Source: Opeltia flavorubescens (Eukaryota > Ascomycota > Lecanoromycetes > Teloschistales > Teloschistaceae). From it: 64,000 nucleotides of DNA. Positions 9,052 to 20,719 of the stretch are shown here, piece after piece. How positions within the stretch are numbered: position 1 is the first letter of the stretch; each line of letters starts with the position of its first letter. The stretch is from positions 396,969-460,968 of the forward strand of contig KE546966.1 in assembly GCA_000442125.1 (NCBI GenBank), written 5' to 3'. The position numbers and the translations under genes are program-made. The notes beneath the pieces were generated by a model, which searched no databases, had not been told where the DNA came from, and saw only the letters and a list, made by a program, of their open reading frames with translations.

Positions 9052-11261
9052 ATGACCCTGGGAGTCCAAAAACAAACGCCCCAAGAGAGGCGGAAAGGCG
9101 AATCTGTAAAATCTCCTGTATATTCACTAGGAAGTATATCAAGTTGATGTTTGCCATCGTAGGCTCTTAGCGAATTTGCCGATTACGTCGAAAAGCAGCA
9201 GGCCCGCCGTGGCCAAAAGTATGTTGCGCCCAGCGATAGCGGATATGAAACCCAGAGCCAGAGTACTGTCACAGATCATCACGCCGAACTTGACATTCTT
9301 GATACTCTCAACCTCGCCGAGACTTCTAATCACGTGCGATTAAAAGTTCTCTTGCTGGATATTGGCGAAGATGCAGAGGTCACACTTCAACAACTATCCA
9401 ACGTATTACAAGACCGATTACTCGAGGGTCATGGAGAGGCTCTCTTTGATCTCGGGCAGGAAGACAACGGGGAAACCATGAACTTCTCAAGAGAGCAGTG
9501 GGATGTTGCATTGGACAGGATACGGCGCGCAGCAAGCATATTACGTGCCGAGTGTCGGATATTGTTGACTAGAAATGTGGGTGGTCAAGAGGAAGCAGAG
9601 ACTCGGGATGAAAAAGACAAAAGTAGTACGGGCAAGATCTTGATAAGACAAGAGCCACAGACTATAGATGACGTGATCGAGACTCGAATAGCAGTGGTTG
9701 GAAATGGTATGCGTCAGCCAGTTTCCCTCAAAATCAATGGCTGATTAGTATGATCATCAGTCGACGCTGGCAAAAGCACTATGCTGGGTGTATTGGTGAA
9801 AGGGGGTCTCGATGATGGACGTGGTAAAGCTCGAGTCAATCTCTTCAGACATAAGCACGAAGTCGAGAGTGGCCGGACCAGTTCTGTCGGTATGGAGATC
9901 ATGGGCTTCGACGTCAGCGGCGAGATCGTTACCTCGAAAGTCCCTGGTAGAAAGCTTTCATGGGAGGAGATAGGAAAACAGTCGGTAAGTTCTCTATGAT
10001 AGCAGGCCATACCGGCCATCACTAATTAGAACAGGCGAAAGTCATCAGCTTCACTGACCTGGCGGGACATGAGCGCTATCTTCGGACGACAGTGTTCGGA
10101 CTGCTGAGTAGCAGCCCAAATTATTGCCTACTTATGGTAGCGGCGAACAATGGCCTAATTGGGATGAGCAAGTGAGCTATACGAAAACTGCCACCGAAGC
10201 CAGAAAACGCTGACTCTTGGTTAGAGAACATCTGGGAATTGCTCTAGCGCTCAATGTACCGGTTATGGTTGTCATTACCAAAATTGATATCTGTCCTCCA
10301 CAGATTCTTCAACAAACCATTACACAGCTCACCCGCATCCTCAAATCCCAAGGAGCTAGGAAGATCCCTATCATCATCAAGAATCGTGTAGAGACAGTAG
10401 AGACGGCCTCCCAATTCGTCAGTCAGCGGATCTGCCCAATCTTCCAGGTATCCAATGTCACTGGCGAAGGTCTTGACAATGTGCGAACCTTCCTCAACAT
10501 TCTACCTCATCATGGTTATTATGATGACCAAGCTCCTTTCGAATTCCATGTTAATGACACATTCTCTGTACCTTTCGTTGGCACTGTCGTGTCTGGAGTG
10601 GTTAAGAGCGGTGAGCCTCAATCTCTTTACCCGTTGGCAATGCAGCTGATGAACGTTAGGGATGATTCATGCTGGCGATCCGGTGTTGATCGGTCCTGAT
10701 TCGCTTGGCCAGTTCCAAACCACGCACATCCGTTCGATCGAACGCAAGCGGATACCTGTCCCAGTGTGTGCGGCTGGGCAATCGGCCTCCTTCGCATTGA
10801 AGCGTATCCGGCGAAAGGAAGTTCGTAAAGGGATGGTGGTACTTCCAAAATTGGAGGCAGCTCCAAAGGTTTATCGCGAGTTCGTCGCTGAAGGTACGAT
10901 AATCGTCAAGGTAAAGTAACTGTGCTAAAGCATCATAGTTCTGATACTCAGCCACGCAACTACTATCAAGACTAAATACCAGGCTATGCTTCACGTCGGT
11001 CCAATCTCGCAAACATGTGCCATCATTGATATCGATCGAGCCTTCATACGGACTGGAGACCGTGCGATAGTGGCATTCCGATTCGTTCAGAGGCCTGAGT
11101 ACTTGGCTGCAGGCGATCGAATACTCTTCCGTGAAGGGCGAACCAAAGGCCTAGGGATCGTCAAATCGGTAGGATATGATCCTACGCATCCTTTGAACCC
11201 TGATGCCAAAGAAGAGCCAAAAGATTCCAAGGAAACCAAGACCAAAGGGGCTGGCAAATGA
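9052..11261 (+). CDS. GTP-binding protein of the GTPBP1/GTPBP2 family (translational GTPase)
   Basis: Translational GTPase related to animal GTPBP1/2, which are linked to ribosome rescue and mRNA surveillance. Seven exons: 9052-9105, 9163-9706, 9761-9984, 10035-10171, 10225-10610, 10660-10893, 10939-11261; introns 45-57 bp; about 633 aa. G1 is GNVDAGKST near residues 198-206. It is followed by the family-specific insertion [20 protein letters not shown], then G3 DLAGHE (about 282-287) and G4 TKID (about 338-341). EF-Tu-like domains follow ([33 protein letters not shown]). The tail is Lys/Glu-rich. Exons 2-7 are secure. Exon 1 ([18 protein letters not shown]) is the best available start; its donor could be GTAAAA at 9106 or GTATAT at 9118, both phase 0, changing four residues. 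Confidence 0.88.
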
Positions 11262-11588
11262 TGTACAAGAAGAGCATACAAAGTATTGGGCCAAGTCTTA
11301 TCATTGCCACCAAGCAGGGTCACAGAATTCAGGCACCTCGTAGATTACAAAGGATACCGGCAAAGCAAGACCCGAAAGCCATCTACTTACATAGATGCCA
11401 CTTCAAAGAAGTCGGCTTTGGCAGACTAAACAAACTATCTAGAACATAACCAATTCTCGGTCATCGAGATCAATACATTTGGAGTCCGGTCAGGGAAATA
11501 TGAAATTTTGCCTGGATGGTTCATTTGTGAATGGTTGCTTCTGCAAAGTATAAAGTAGCAGATCAGATCTGTTCTCGTAGATATCTTA

Positions 11589-11621
11589 CCCCTTACCCCT
11601 TACCCCTTGCCCCTAACCCCT
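11589..11621. promoter_or_regulatory. Heptad CCCCT array: five STRE cores that also form a G-quadruplex motif
   Basis: Five CCCCT pentamers occur with an exact 7 bp period at 11589, 11596, 11603, 11610 and 11617; the units read TTACCCC three times, then TTGCCCC and TAACCCC. On the minus strand each is AGGGG, the stress response element bound by Msn2/Msn4-type zinc-finger factors in yeast. The same strand has five runs of four G separated by three-base loops, a canonical G-quadruplex motif. It lies 210-242 bp upstream of the start of the low-complexity gene at 11831. The units also resemble degenerate telomere repeat (GGGGTTAGGGG). Which role applies is inference. Confidence 0.55.
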
Positions 11622-11830
11622 GCCCTTGGATGGCACAAGTACCGCTAAGGGAGGCGTGGCTCCGTGGGAGGGACGGGTCGTTGCCAAGGCTCGCCAAGCA
11701 AAAGGTGCGGGGCAGCTCTTCGCGGGGTATGGCATCATCTTGCGTGCACCAACCAACCTATCTTCTAAGCCTGCAATTACCATTGAGCTTTGCAATTTGT
11801 AGCAATCGCTTCTCTTTTCAAGTAGAAAGT

Positions 11831-13107
11831 ATGGAGTCTATCAAGAATGCCTTAGGCTATGGCACTCAGTCTGGTCAAGAGCCTATTTCTGGCGAGATCG
11901 GTAAAGGAACGGCAGACCAGCCGTATGACGCTGGGAACGTTGCAGGTGAAAGCTTCACTGCAAATCCTGTACTCGTCGTCTNTCAGACAGCTGACTCGAG
12001 AAAAGAACAATCTGGCTCTTCGGCAGCTGAGGTTACGAGCACGAATCCAACCGGAACGACTCAGTACGATACGGGGGAGACCACCAAAAACAGCACCGTC
12101 CAGGATGACACTCAGGATAACACCAAGACCACTACCTCAGAAACCTTGGCAGCAGGTGTAACTAGTGGAGGCACAACTGGTGAGCTCCATTACACCTTTG
12201 AGACTCGGGATTGACTTTATGTGACGAATTTGCTTACACGCATGCTTTTCAACTCGATCAGATAGTCCATCGAACACTCAGTCAGCCGGAAGTACTTCTG
12301 GTTCGGCTGCAAAAGGCGATGACCAAAGCCGGGGTGCCGATGAACAAGTCTCGAGTAATCAAAATCCAATCTGTCCTAAGAGAGCCCCTTTGACACCTCT
12401 ACATAGACCTCCAAGGACCCGGCTCTGACGGCAATACCAATGCCCAAGATACCTTCTTCAATAAAGCCGAAATCGCCCAAGACAAACCTGCCGAACCGCC
12501 CAAAGTTCCCGACCCAATCACCAATAAGGATCCATTCTCCTCCACTTCCGGCGCTACCTCATCCGACGATAAACCAACGGAGAGCAGCAATGTTCCCTCC
12601 TCCACCACCGACGACACGACCAACTCCTCCTCCCTCGAAAAAGTCGGCTCCTCCGCCCCAGAAGGAAAAGGCTACCTAACCGCCGACACACAACCTCGCT
12701 CCCAATCCTCTGAAGTCCTCAGCAGCGCTACCCCCGGCGCCGCACTCGACAGCCCACATAAACCCAGCGGCGACAACACCGAAGCAACCCAGCCATCATC
12801 ATCAGCCATAAGCGGTGACAGTAGTACAGCGACGACCACCCAACCCGACAACACCACATCCACCGCCCCACCAACAACCGCGGCGGCACTTGACACAGAC
12901 TATCCCTCGCCCAAAACCCAACCATCAGAAGCCCAAGGTGGCCTGAGCGGCATCAGCCATAACACCGGCAACGCGCCCAGCGCGCCGGAGACGGGTTCGG
13001 ATGCAGTCGAGGACCCAGCGTTGGGGGCGAGTCAGGGCCAAGGGAAGAAGAAGATGAGCGAGCGGATTAAGGAGAAGTTGCATTTGGGGAAGAAGAGCCA
13101 CGAGTAG
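11831..13107 (+). CDS. Low-complexity Ser/Thr/Gly/Asp-rich protein, possibly stress-related
   Basis: Function unknown. Exons 11831-12179, 12262-12354 and 12407-13107; introns 82 and 52 bp; 380 aa. The N-terminus MESIKNALGYGTQSGQEPI followed by SGEIGKGTADQPYDAGN resembles a group of hydrophilic fungal proteins with SGE.G.GTA..PYDAGN wording. The body is disordered (Ser, Thr, Asp, Pro, Gln; many TTSTAPPTT-like runs). The C-terminus is a short basic helix, KKKMSERIKEKLHLGKKSHE, which also recurs in that group. There is no signal peptide, membrane segment or known domain. One ambiguous base at 11982 leaves one residue undetermined. The frame is open upstream to 11531, but the ATG at 11831 matches the group's start. 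The composition recalls LEA-like hydrophilins, and the CCCCT array upstream would fit stress induction; both are inference. Confidence 0.72.
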
Positions 13108-13487
13108 GTAGTGTGTGATGTAGATGGATTGAAGAAGAAGTATCTTAGGTTGTGTTTGTTTGCTGGGGAGGGGAGGGGAGGGGTTGATTTACGTGCATGC
13201 ATGAGTGCGCTTTGTTGATATCCTGTCTGGATGGATCTGTGTGTTGATGAAAGCATGCCCGTGTGGATAACTGCTATGTCTACGCTTCAAATGAATATTA
13301 AGGGAACGTCAGTTTCTCCGATGAAAGTCGAACAAATTACTTTAAGTGGACTTGAAATCTTGTATGAACTTTCATCTCTAAAACTTCTTTGAGTTTTCTC
13401 ATACTGTCGAAAAAGTCGTATCTTACAATCGATCCACTGTCTTCCACTCAGACATAGACGAGGGGAGAATTCACCACCACAAACGCA
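13108..13487. other. Convergent intergenic region
   Basis: 380 bp between the stops of the low-complexity gene (+) and the WD40 gene (-). It contains a short GGGGA run near 13166-13182 and otherwise shows nothing beyond probable 3' untranslated sequence. Confidence 0.5.
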
Positions 13488-16400
13488 TCAAACAACCTCC
13501 CCACACGCCCCACAAACAAGCACCTTGCCCCTCTCCCTCGCCTTAAAAGTCCGCCCGCGACACCGTCTACACCTCATCTCCTCCCCCTCTCCATCCCCTC
13601 CCGCTTCCCCCTCCCCTTCATCCCCATCCTCTTCTTCCTCCTCACTACTCAACGCACTAACCGTACTCAATTGTCTCGTCGCTAGTGGCAACGCCGATAA
13701 CCCCCCTCCCCCTCCCACTCCACCAACTCCGGCCCCAGCCCCATCCCCACTATTCCGGCTACTAACCGTACCATCTACAGACGTACCCGCGGAAGGCTGC
13801 CGATGATATTGGGAATTAGAATGGAACGCAGCCTGATTCTGGTTATTTGCGTTGTTATAGGGTTGGGAAAGTGCAGAAGCGGCCTGGGCGCGATAGGCGG
13901 ATTTATTCCAGAACATGTAGCTCTGGTCACCCTGGAGCATGAGGGGGTTGGAATCCGGACTCAAGTTATTGGTGGTGTCTGGGCTGTTATTGTTGTTAGG
14001 GGATGACGGAACCTGAGGTTTGAGATTGGCGATGTTAAGGGCATTGTTGTTGTCGTTGTCGAGGGAAGGGTGATGATGGAAGCTTTGGGGTCGGGGTGAT
14101 ACTGCCGGAGCGGTAGAGAAAGAGGGGGTGCTGGATAAGATATGATTTGGACTGCTATTGTGGCGGATATTTGGAGAAGGGGCTTGCTGTGGGTTTGGGG
14201 AGGCGAATAGCTTGTTGGGGGAGACGCTGCGGTTGGGTGGATGACGAAAGCTATCGAGGCTTGGGTTGTGATTGTTCGTGACGGATTGGCGCCACGAGAG
14301 GATACGGTCGGAGGAGGGATGCTGAGAGGTCGAGATGGGAGAATCGCGATGTGAGCGATTGCTATGGCGCGTGGCGACGGAGTTTGCCCTGCCAAGCATC
14401 TTCTTCGAGAAATTGGCGTCGTTGCGGAGTCGTTTCTTGTATGCACAGTCCTGGCGAAAGACTTTGATATGGCCCATGTAGTCGGCTGTGACAATGATGT
14501 TTCCGCCAGGGTGAGCGGAGCGAGCGATGTACGCCGGTGATTCTTCCGGCTTGCTAGACTTTTCGAGATCTGGTACATTAAGTGCTGGTATCGGAGAAGT
14601 CCCTTCCATGTTACCATTCTCAGTAGGCGCTCTAGATGATGAATGAGACTCGGATCGACTGATGAGAGTCACGGGAGGGGGATTGCAGAGATCATATAGA
14701 GGATCACTTGAAGCACTTAGCAACTGCCGAGTCCTCGATGGAGCCATCAGTGCTGTAGTAACGATTGCAGAATGGGCCTCGAACATCTCGACTGGTCTTT
14801 TCTCCTTTTCCGTCTCAAGAGGTGCTGTTGGCCAAATATAGGCTTTCCTATCTTCACTACCGCAGATGATATACTTTGCATCCTCGCTAAAAGAAGCGCG
14901 GATTTGGCTGCAAGAGTTCTCGTTACCTTTGAGTTTGATCTCGAGTCCCTTGTCTCGCAAATTATACACCCGGACTCGGGAATCGTTACTCGTGACCAGA
15001 ATCTTGACTTCCCCGTTTGGATCATCTGGTGGAAAGTTGATTGCTTGGATACCCGTGACTTTACTGCCTTTTGCATTTTTGCCGTGAGCGGACTTCACAT
15101 GGATCTGGGTCTGGTATTTCAGTCCCTCAGTCTCGTAGAATAGGCAAAGCCCGTTAAGACAACCAGCTATAGCTGTCTTACCGTCTGGTGCGAAAGCGAC
15201 AGCGGTAATCAGGTCCGGCAACTGATTCCAGTAGGCGACACTTTTGTCCGGAATGCTCCATAATCGAAGCTTGGAGTCCAATGATCCAGCCAAGAAGAAG
15301 CGGTCATCCCGAGGATGGAATTGGATAGACGTGACGAAATCACTATGTTTGAAGCAACACAAGCATTCCGTTCTGCTCACATGCCAGAGGCGAACGGTTT
15401 TATCCATTGAAGATGATAGGAGAAAGTTGTTCTTTGCCAGTCAGAAAGAACGGTTGCAGTAGATTTAATGAAAGAACCTACCTTGCTCCAGCTAACATCT
15501 AGGACACTAGCGACGTGGCCTTCATATTCCTGAGTTGGCCTAGACCTGAAGACAGGAGCATTCAGGCGCACATGTTCCCCTTCTTTTCCAGCTGCTTCCT
15601 CTTCTACTTCATGCGCTCGCCGTTCTTCATCACTTGAGATGACAGTCCATACTCTGACGAGGTTATCCTGGCCCCCAGCAGCAAGATATCTTCCATCAGT
15701 GGAAAATTCCAGAGCCCATATTGCATTGCCATCTTTTTTAGGGTCCCCTTTTTTGTAGCTGTCGGTCTTGACAAGCCTACCGCCTGCTTGCGCAATCTCG
15801 ACTCCTGTTCGACCCCTCAATTGTTGTGCCAGGAATACTCGGTTGAAGTCCTTGTCTTTTTTGCCGTGCGCGCGCACTTTGATGTACTTTGGCGGAGTAG
15901 GGAAGCGTGGAATGAAACCGTTTGAGGCCACGGGCTGGGAGAAGACGTCGGCATCTGTACCCTCGGTCCGTTTTTCACCCAATTCCGAGTCATCATCGTT
16001 CACTTCGGGGTGCACATCCTTTTTCTTTGGCCCAATGAATCGACTGAGAAATTTGGGTCCTTTCCTATGATAAACCAATTCCGTCAGCCTGTATTCAATC
16101 ACGTCTTCTGAAAACTCGTAGAGACCAATTGCATCATAATCCTGGGCTAAGATGATATACCTCTTGTCTTTTGTACTAGGACTCGATGTATCGGCCTTGA
16201 GATTTGATTCTAGCGAAGTGCGACCAGAAGGGGTAGGTTCGGGAGCATCAAATTGATCAGACGGAGCGCCGAGCCATGGTCTTTGATGCTGAGCAGGCAG
16301 CATATTAAATGTGGTTTTCCGAGTAATGATATGCTGAAAACAAACATTATAAGTCGCTCGGGGTCTTTTGAAGAGTAGACGGTGGTTCAAAGAGGGCTAC

Positions 16401-16717
16401 CTGAGACAACGGGTCAATGCCCGCCTGCGAATTACTCCTAACATCGAAGTCCTGAGGAACGAATTCTTTGGGAACGTTATAGACCAGTTTGCTGGGATGG
16501 TTTCTGCCATTTGATGTCACTGTTCCTAAAGTCCAAATTTAGCACGTCAGCCTTAGGATTCAGTCATTGCGCCACAAGTGACTTTAGCGGGGAACTATTC
16601 GCACACACCTTCGAGCTTAATAACGTCTCGCGATGAAGTTGATTGTCTTATGGTAGAAGCTGTCGAGTACGCTCCTGAGGCCAGTTGACTTACATTCGAC
16701 ATCTTGACTTGTGACAT
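13488..16717 (-). CDS. WD40 repeat protein of the WDR44/DGR2 (YMR102C) type
   Basis: Beta-propeller protein of the group containing human WDR44 and yeast Dgr2. The supported exons are 16609-16717, 16401-16525, 15482-16333 and 13488-15431 (introns 83, 67 and 50 bp), giving about 1,009 residues. The N-terminal part has TVTSNGRNHPSKLVYNVPKE and FVPQDFDVRSN, typical of the group. WD repeats run from NAIWALEFSTDGRYLAAGGQ, through YEGHVASVLDVSWSKNNFLL, MDKTVRLWHVSRTE and FFLAGSLDSKLRLWSI, to YIICGSEDRKAYIWP. A Ser/Pro/Asn-rich region of about 250 residues follows. The C-terminus has two CxxC pairs (RCRRCRGRTF, VCGACGEVV), which look like a zinc ribbon. The 5' end is unresolved: an upstream open stretch (SQPALAEIIHTTVPPKLTSL, minus strand near 16880) looks coding, but I could not join it in frame. 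Confidence 0.82.
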
Positions 16718-19626
16718 CGAAGCTCGCTATCTTCACCACTATGTAGCAATTTTCTTTTCTTTGATCTTTCCAAGCAAGCAATTTCAGCTGAATTGAATCA
16801 TGACAATAACTTCCCGAGGTAGACGTCTTTTGAGAGCTCCTTCGTAGGGAGGTGAGTTTCGGTGGTACTGTGGTGTGAATGATTTCGGCAAGTGCCGGCT
16901 GGGAAACCGTTTGCGTACTGGAAGACAAAATGGGGATGGCTTCGTCCAACGAGTCGCGTCATCTTGTATCTTGAATCCATGATGGGATACAATACAGAAA
17001 GAACATGGGTCGACTGATAGCTGTGTCATGGTAAATCAGCGCACCAGATCTTTCAATGAGCGGAAGGTCCATATCCTCGTTCTTGCTCATAGGATACAGC
17101 TTGGGCAAAAGGGATCAAACTAGGTGATCATTGCATGTCTACAATCAGTAGGCCTATTGAAGCACTGTTCATAGCGTCAAACTGCTACGTTCATCCTCAA
17201 CATTGCAATTCAGGGCTTGTCATCGACAGCATAAATAAAAACAAAGTTGTACTTCTGATCCAATGACGTACTAATAAATGCATACGAGTATCATTAACAC
17301 AATGGGAGGAAATACCGAATTGCTCACTACCTCCCATCCGCTAGTCACATGAGAATCAAATCACAGGTATCCCCCGTCCCCGACTCCCAAAATAAGTCTA
17401 TCCGGTTGATCGAATCGAGCACCCATCGACCGTGGCGGAATCCAATACAACTGCGAGCGCATAGAAATAAGTCAGCTGGTGCTTGGTTTGGTATATCGAA
17501 GCACATCGTAATTGCACTAGAGTAGAGTGATGGCAATTTTTTCAAGACGATTTCAATCGCGCGATTCACAGCATTCCAAGATTTTGGCACTTGCCAGCTG
17601 CATACGTAAAGGCAAGAGAGTGTGTATCATGCCTTGCACTACGTTGAACCTTATGCGGGTCTTCATTACGTGGCCAGCTTGTTTCACAAGCGTGTATAGT
17701 AGTAATGCGAGCCATCGCAGGAAGCGCCAGATCGAGCCTCCTGTCCCTGCCAGGCACACACACACACCTGGGTGTGGAGGGTAATATGCACCTAGAAGAG
17801 GAAGACGGTAATTGACTGGTTATAGTGCTGGTTTGGATCAGGATGAATGTGGGGATCGGATACCGGTATAAAATCGAGTGGTTTGATCAAACAGCAGCGG
17901 AAGAACGAGAGTGTTCTTGCTTGTGAATAGATGCAAGCCCATCATGGACCTCTAGCACCACAAGCTTTGAAGATCGACGAATTCCGTAATTAGAAACCTC
18001 AAGGCAAGTTCTATTATTACAGAGTGGAGAAGCCCAATTCTTTGTTCGTTGGGATCAATGATGACCAACATCAGACGCGCAATACGCGCTGGCTAATCGC
18101 AACTAAGCAGTCATAGAACCTTACACAGGACATACTTAGTGATCGGCATTCGTTAGTACAGTGCTGTTTCACCTGACGAACTTGATTTGTTCTCCTTGCT
18201 CGAGGCCGAGGTAAGCCTCTGATTTGAGGGCATGAAAGATTTGAAACATTACATGAAAGTCTATGATGTTAATATGTCTGTCAGCAGTAGGATGCTTGAA
18301 ATCTTGACCTGTCGTAGGGTTGTCATGGCGAATGAATGGATCAGATATCTACCAAGCGCTGAGAGCCGCAGTAGTAGCATCAATAGAATTGATACTCCAG
18401 TCATGCTCTAGTCGTAGACAGTAATGCTAGCCGTACTAGAGCATGAGCTCCCGACAGGGCATGCAGTTCGGATAAGGTGGTCCAAGGAGAAGGACTCCAG
18501 CAGGTTGTTTGGGACCGAATTGTCGATCTCATGTGGGCCCCTGCACGCCTGATTCGAGCACAACTCCGGGGCAAGCGAGGCCACGGAACGGCTTAAAGGA
18601 ACCAAAGCATCGGGTACCTCTAGCTCATCTGTGGAGGTTGCATGCTAATCGATTACTTCGCACCTGAGACGCAGGCCAATGCTCCTCGGAGTACTAAGAA
18701 TCACAATGTGAAGAGCCTTTTCCAAGATGCTAATGTTGTCGATATGCGGCCGTGGTGGCAACCTTTTCCAATCCGCTCTCACAGGCGAATGCCGCTCAGC
18801 CGTACCCTTTGCGGAGAAGGTAGGATCTTCATCGTGATCCATGTTCAAGCCATGCGCACCATCACTGGTCTGGCCATGGGCTTGCCGTGAAGCAATAAAG
18901 GTTATAATCTTGCAGGGTTCAGCAAGCCATGTCTTGATTTCAACCAAGCATGCTCGCCCAACTCCGCTCCACGCCTTGTTTTCAACTTTATCCGTTTGGA
19001 CCTCTCCCAGGGTTCTCATCAGATCGACAACACGGCAGGATATGGATGTCTGTACAACTATACCTTCAAGCCTGTTTCAAGAGCAGATGATCCTCCAGAG
19101 TCGCTATTGTCTCTGCCCCGCCGCTACTCTTTCGCCGATGAGTAATTGAGTGTCCTAGTCGGCCAGGCTCGTCAATCTCCACCTTTCATCTAGCAGTAGC
19201 TCGACCTCAACACTTCCGGGGCAATCTTTCCCCGGACACTGGTTCATGCCTTGACGCTTGGACTCCTGTGTCGAATTGTGGTCAGGGGCCACCTTAGGCT
19301 AACACTGCTTGATCGACAGAACATGCCCTTGAAGCTAACCTTGCCGGCCAGTCTACTCTCTACTTTGTACCTCTAGGAATCAGCTTTCCCATTTGCTGGC
19401 TGCATCGATCCTACCAAGGATCCCCGCAATTCCATTTCTTAGTCTCGTTAGTCTTCCCCAGTCCTTTGGTCCCCGGAAAATAATCAGCCTGTGGAGAGCA
19501 CGGACACATGTTGCATTCATAACCTGGCACACCACCCACATGCTTACCCCATATTATCCCACCCCCACTGTCTTGTATGCATACATGCTTTGGATTTGGA
19601 TATGGAACTTGCAAACGACCTCTGAG
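16718..19626. other. Gene-poor stretch of 2.9 kb
   Basis: The left edge may contain the missing 5' exon of the WD40 gene (about 16840-17006, minus strand). From 17.0 to 19.4 kb, open frames of up to 124 codons exist on both strands (for example 18645-19019 minus), but none has recognisable protein wording. A short CA run, (CA)6, lies at 17755-17767. The last few hundred bases before 19627 are C/T-rich and are probably the leader of the next gene. No RNA gene was recognised. Confidence 0.45.
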
Positions 19627-20454
19627 ATGCTTCTTGACTGGCAACCCAACAAACACGCTCGCCTCGCTGACCATCATCTTCCAATTACTGTAAAGTCAAC
19701 GTCTCATCCCACCCCGACAACCATCCTTTCAACAATCCAGGACTCAAATTCGCAGTCACTTCTCAAAAGGCATCGACCAGAAACAGACGTCGATGGAGAA
19801 GGCTCGGTTGACGTGCAGAAAAAGAAACGCAGATTACGTCTCGACCTCGTCACATCCAGACTCTCCCAACCCTATGCAACACCAACTACGCATATCATCA
19901 GTCGCATATCTCGAAGACCGAGAGCCTGGACCAGTCCTCGAGTTCCCGTACGAAGTCCTCTGCGACGCGCCGCCATACTCAATGCCATTAGAATCCAAAG
20001 AATGCCAGCAAAACAATTTGGACCCAAGGAGGTCGACCTTCTGACGGGTTTGAATTCTCAGAAAGAGTCGGACCGCACCGAATTCGATTTGACCACACAA
20101 GGCGTCCGAACACCTCGAGGTCCGATGCCCAAGGATGACTCGCCTCAGCACCCTCTGCCAACCCTACCGTCTCCGCTAGGACCTTCCAATTATGAAGCCT
20201 TGGATGAATATGATGATCCATTCGAGGAAGACGAAGAGGAAGATGTCAGTGATGAAGATTCTGTGTACAGCAACTTCAACAACCTTGACGGCGCAGACAC
20301 GGAAGACATCGAGGACTATGATACGCCGTACACTTTCGGCGGTGAAGATGAGCCCTATCGACCATGGACTCCTGAGGTGATTGTCCAATCGACCGACCTG
20401 AAGACCGAAATGCCCCAGCAGCTGGAAACGCTCCAAACGCCTTGTGCTTCTTGA
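19627..20454 (+). CDS. Conserved hypothetical acidic protein of filamentous ascomycetes
   Basis: Single exon, 275 residues, function unknown. The middle has a basic segment, KKKRRLRLDLVTSRLSQPYA followed by TPTTHIISR, then RRAAILNAIR, wording that I associate with an uncharacterised Pezizomycotina family. The second half is very acidic (DEYDDPFEEDEEEDVSDEDS), with a final TFGGEDEPYRPWTPEV segment. There are no membrane segments or catalytic motifs. A basic block beside an acidic tail suggests a nuclear or chromatin-associated protein, but that is speculation. The frame is open 5' to 19393 without an ATG that fits; the ATG at 19627 (MLLDWQPNKHARLADHH) was chosen because the preceding segment reads like leader. 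A downstream start is possible. Confidence 0.6.
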   Translation: MLLDWQPNKHARLADHHLPITVKSTSHPTPTTILSTIQDSNSQSLLKRHRPETDVDGEGSVDVQKKKRRLRLDLVTSRLSQPYATPTTHIISRISRRPRAWTSPRVPVRSPLRRAAILNAIRIQRMPAKQFGPKEVDLLTGLNSQKESDRTEFDLTTQGVRTPRGPMPKDDSPQHPLPTLPSPLGPSNYEALDEYDDPFEEDEEEDVSDEDSVYSNFNNLDGADTEDIEDYDTPYTFGGEDEPYRPWTPEVIVQSTDLKTEMPQQLETLQTPCAS

Positions 20455-20719
20455 GCTGCGTCAGCCGTCGATGAATGCGTGCCCACTTGATTGGCTACCT
20501 GCAAGAATTTATTCCATCTGCCAATATGCCGTTGGCTCGATGGCTAGCCCGAAAGGGCCCTAGGGAGGGATTTTGGCTAGTCGAGGGATGCTGCAATAAC
20601 CCCCAAAGGGAGATTCGAGATATTATATTGTAAATCGTTTAGACATAGCGAAGGAGTTAGGATCCATGGCAAGAATGGTTGCCCTGCTGTAGCAGATACG
20701 ATACCCAATCAATACCGTT

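Noticed and set aside
11585-11625. True interstitial telomere sequence.
   Set aside because: Units are seven bases (TTACCCC) rather than the six-base TTAGGG repeat of most filamentous ascomycetes, and there are only five; a promoter element is more likely.
11531-11830. Extended N-terminus of the low-complexity gene (frame open from an ATG at 11531).
   Set aside because: It would translate the CCCCT array into an odd Pro/Leu-rich stretch; the ATG at 11831 matches related proteins.
18645-19149. Overlapping 124- and 102-codon frames on opposite strands.
   Set aside because: No recognisable wording, no splice partners and no codon regularity; treated as chance frames.
20455-20719. Additional small gene between the acidic hypothetical gene and OHCU decarboxylase.
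   Set aside because: Only stop-rich sequence; the minus-strand coding signal here is the last OHCU exons, starting at 20720.
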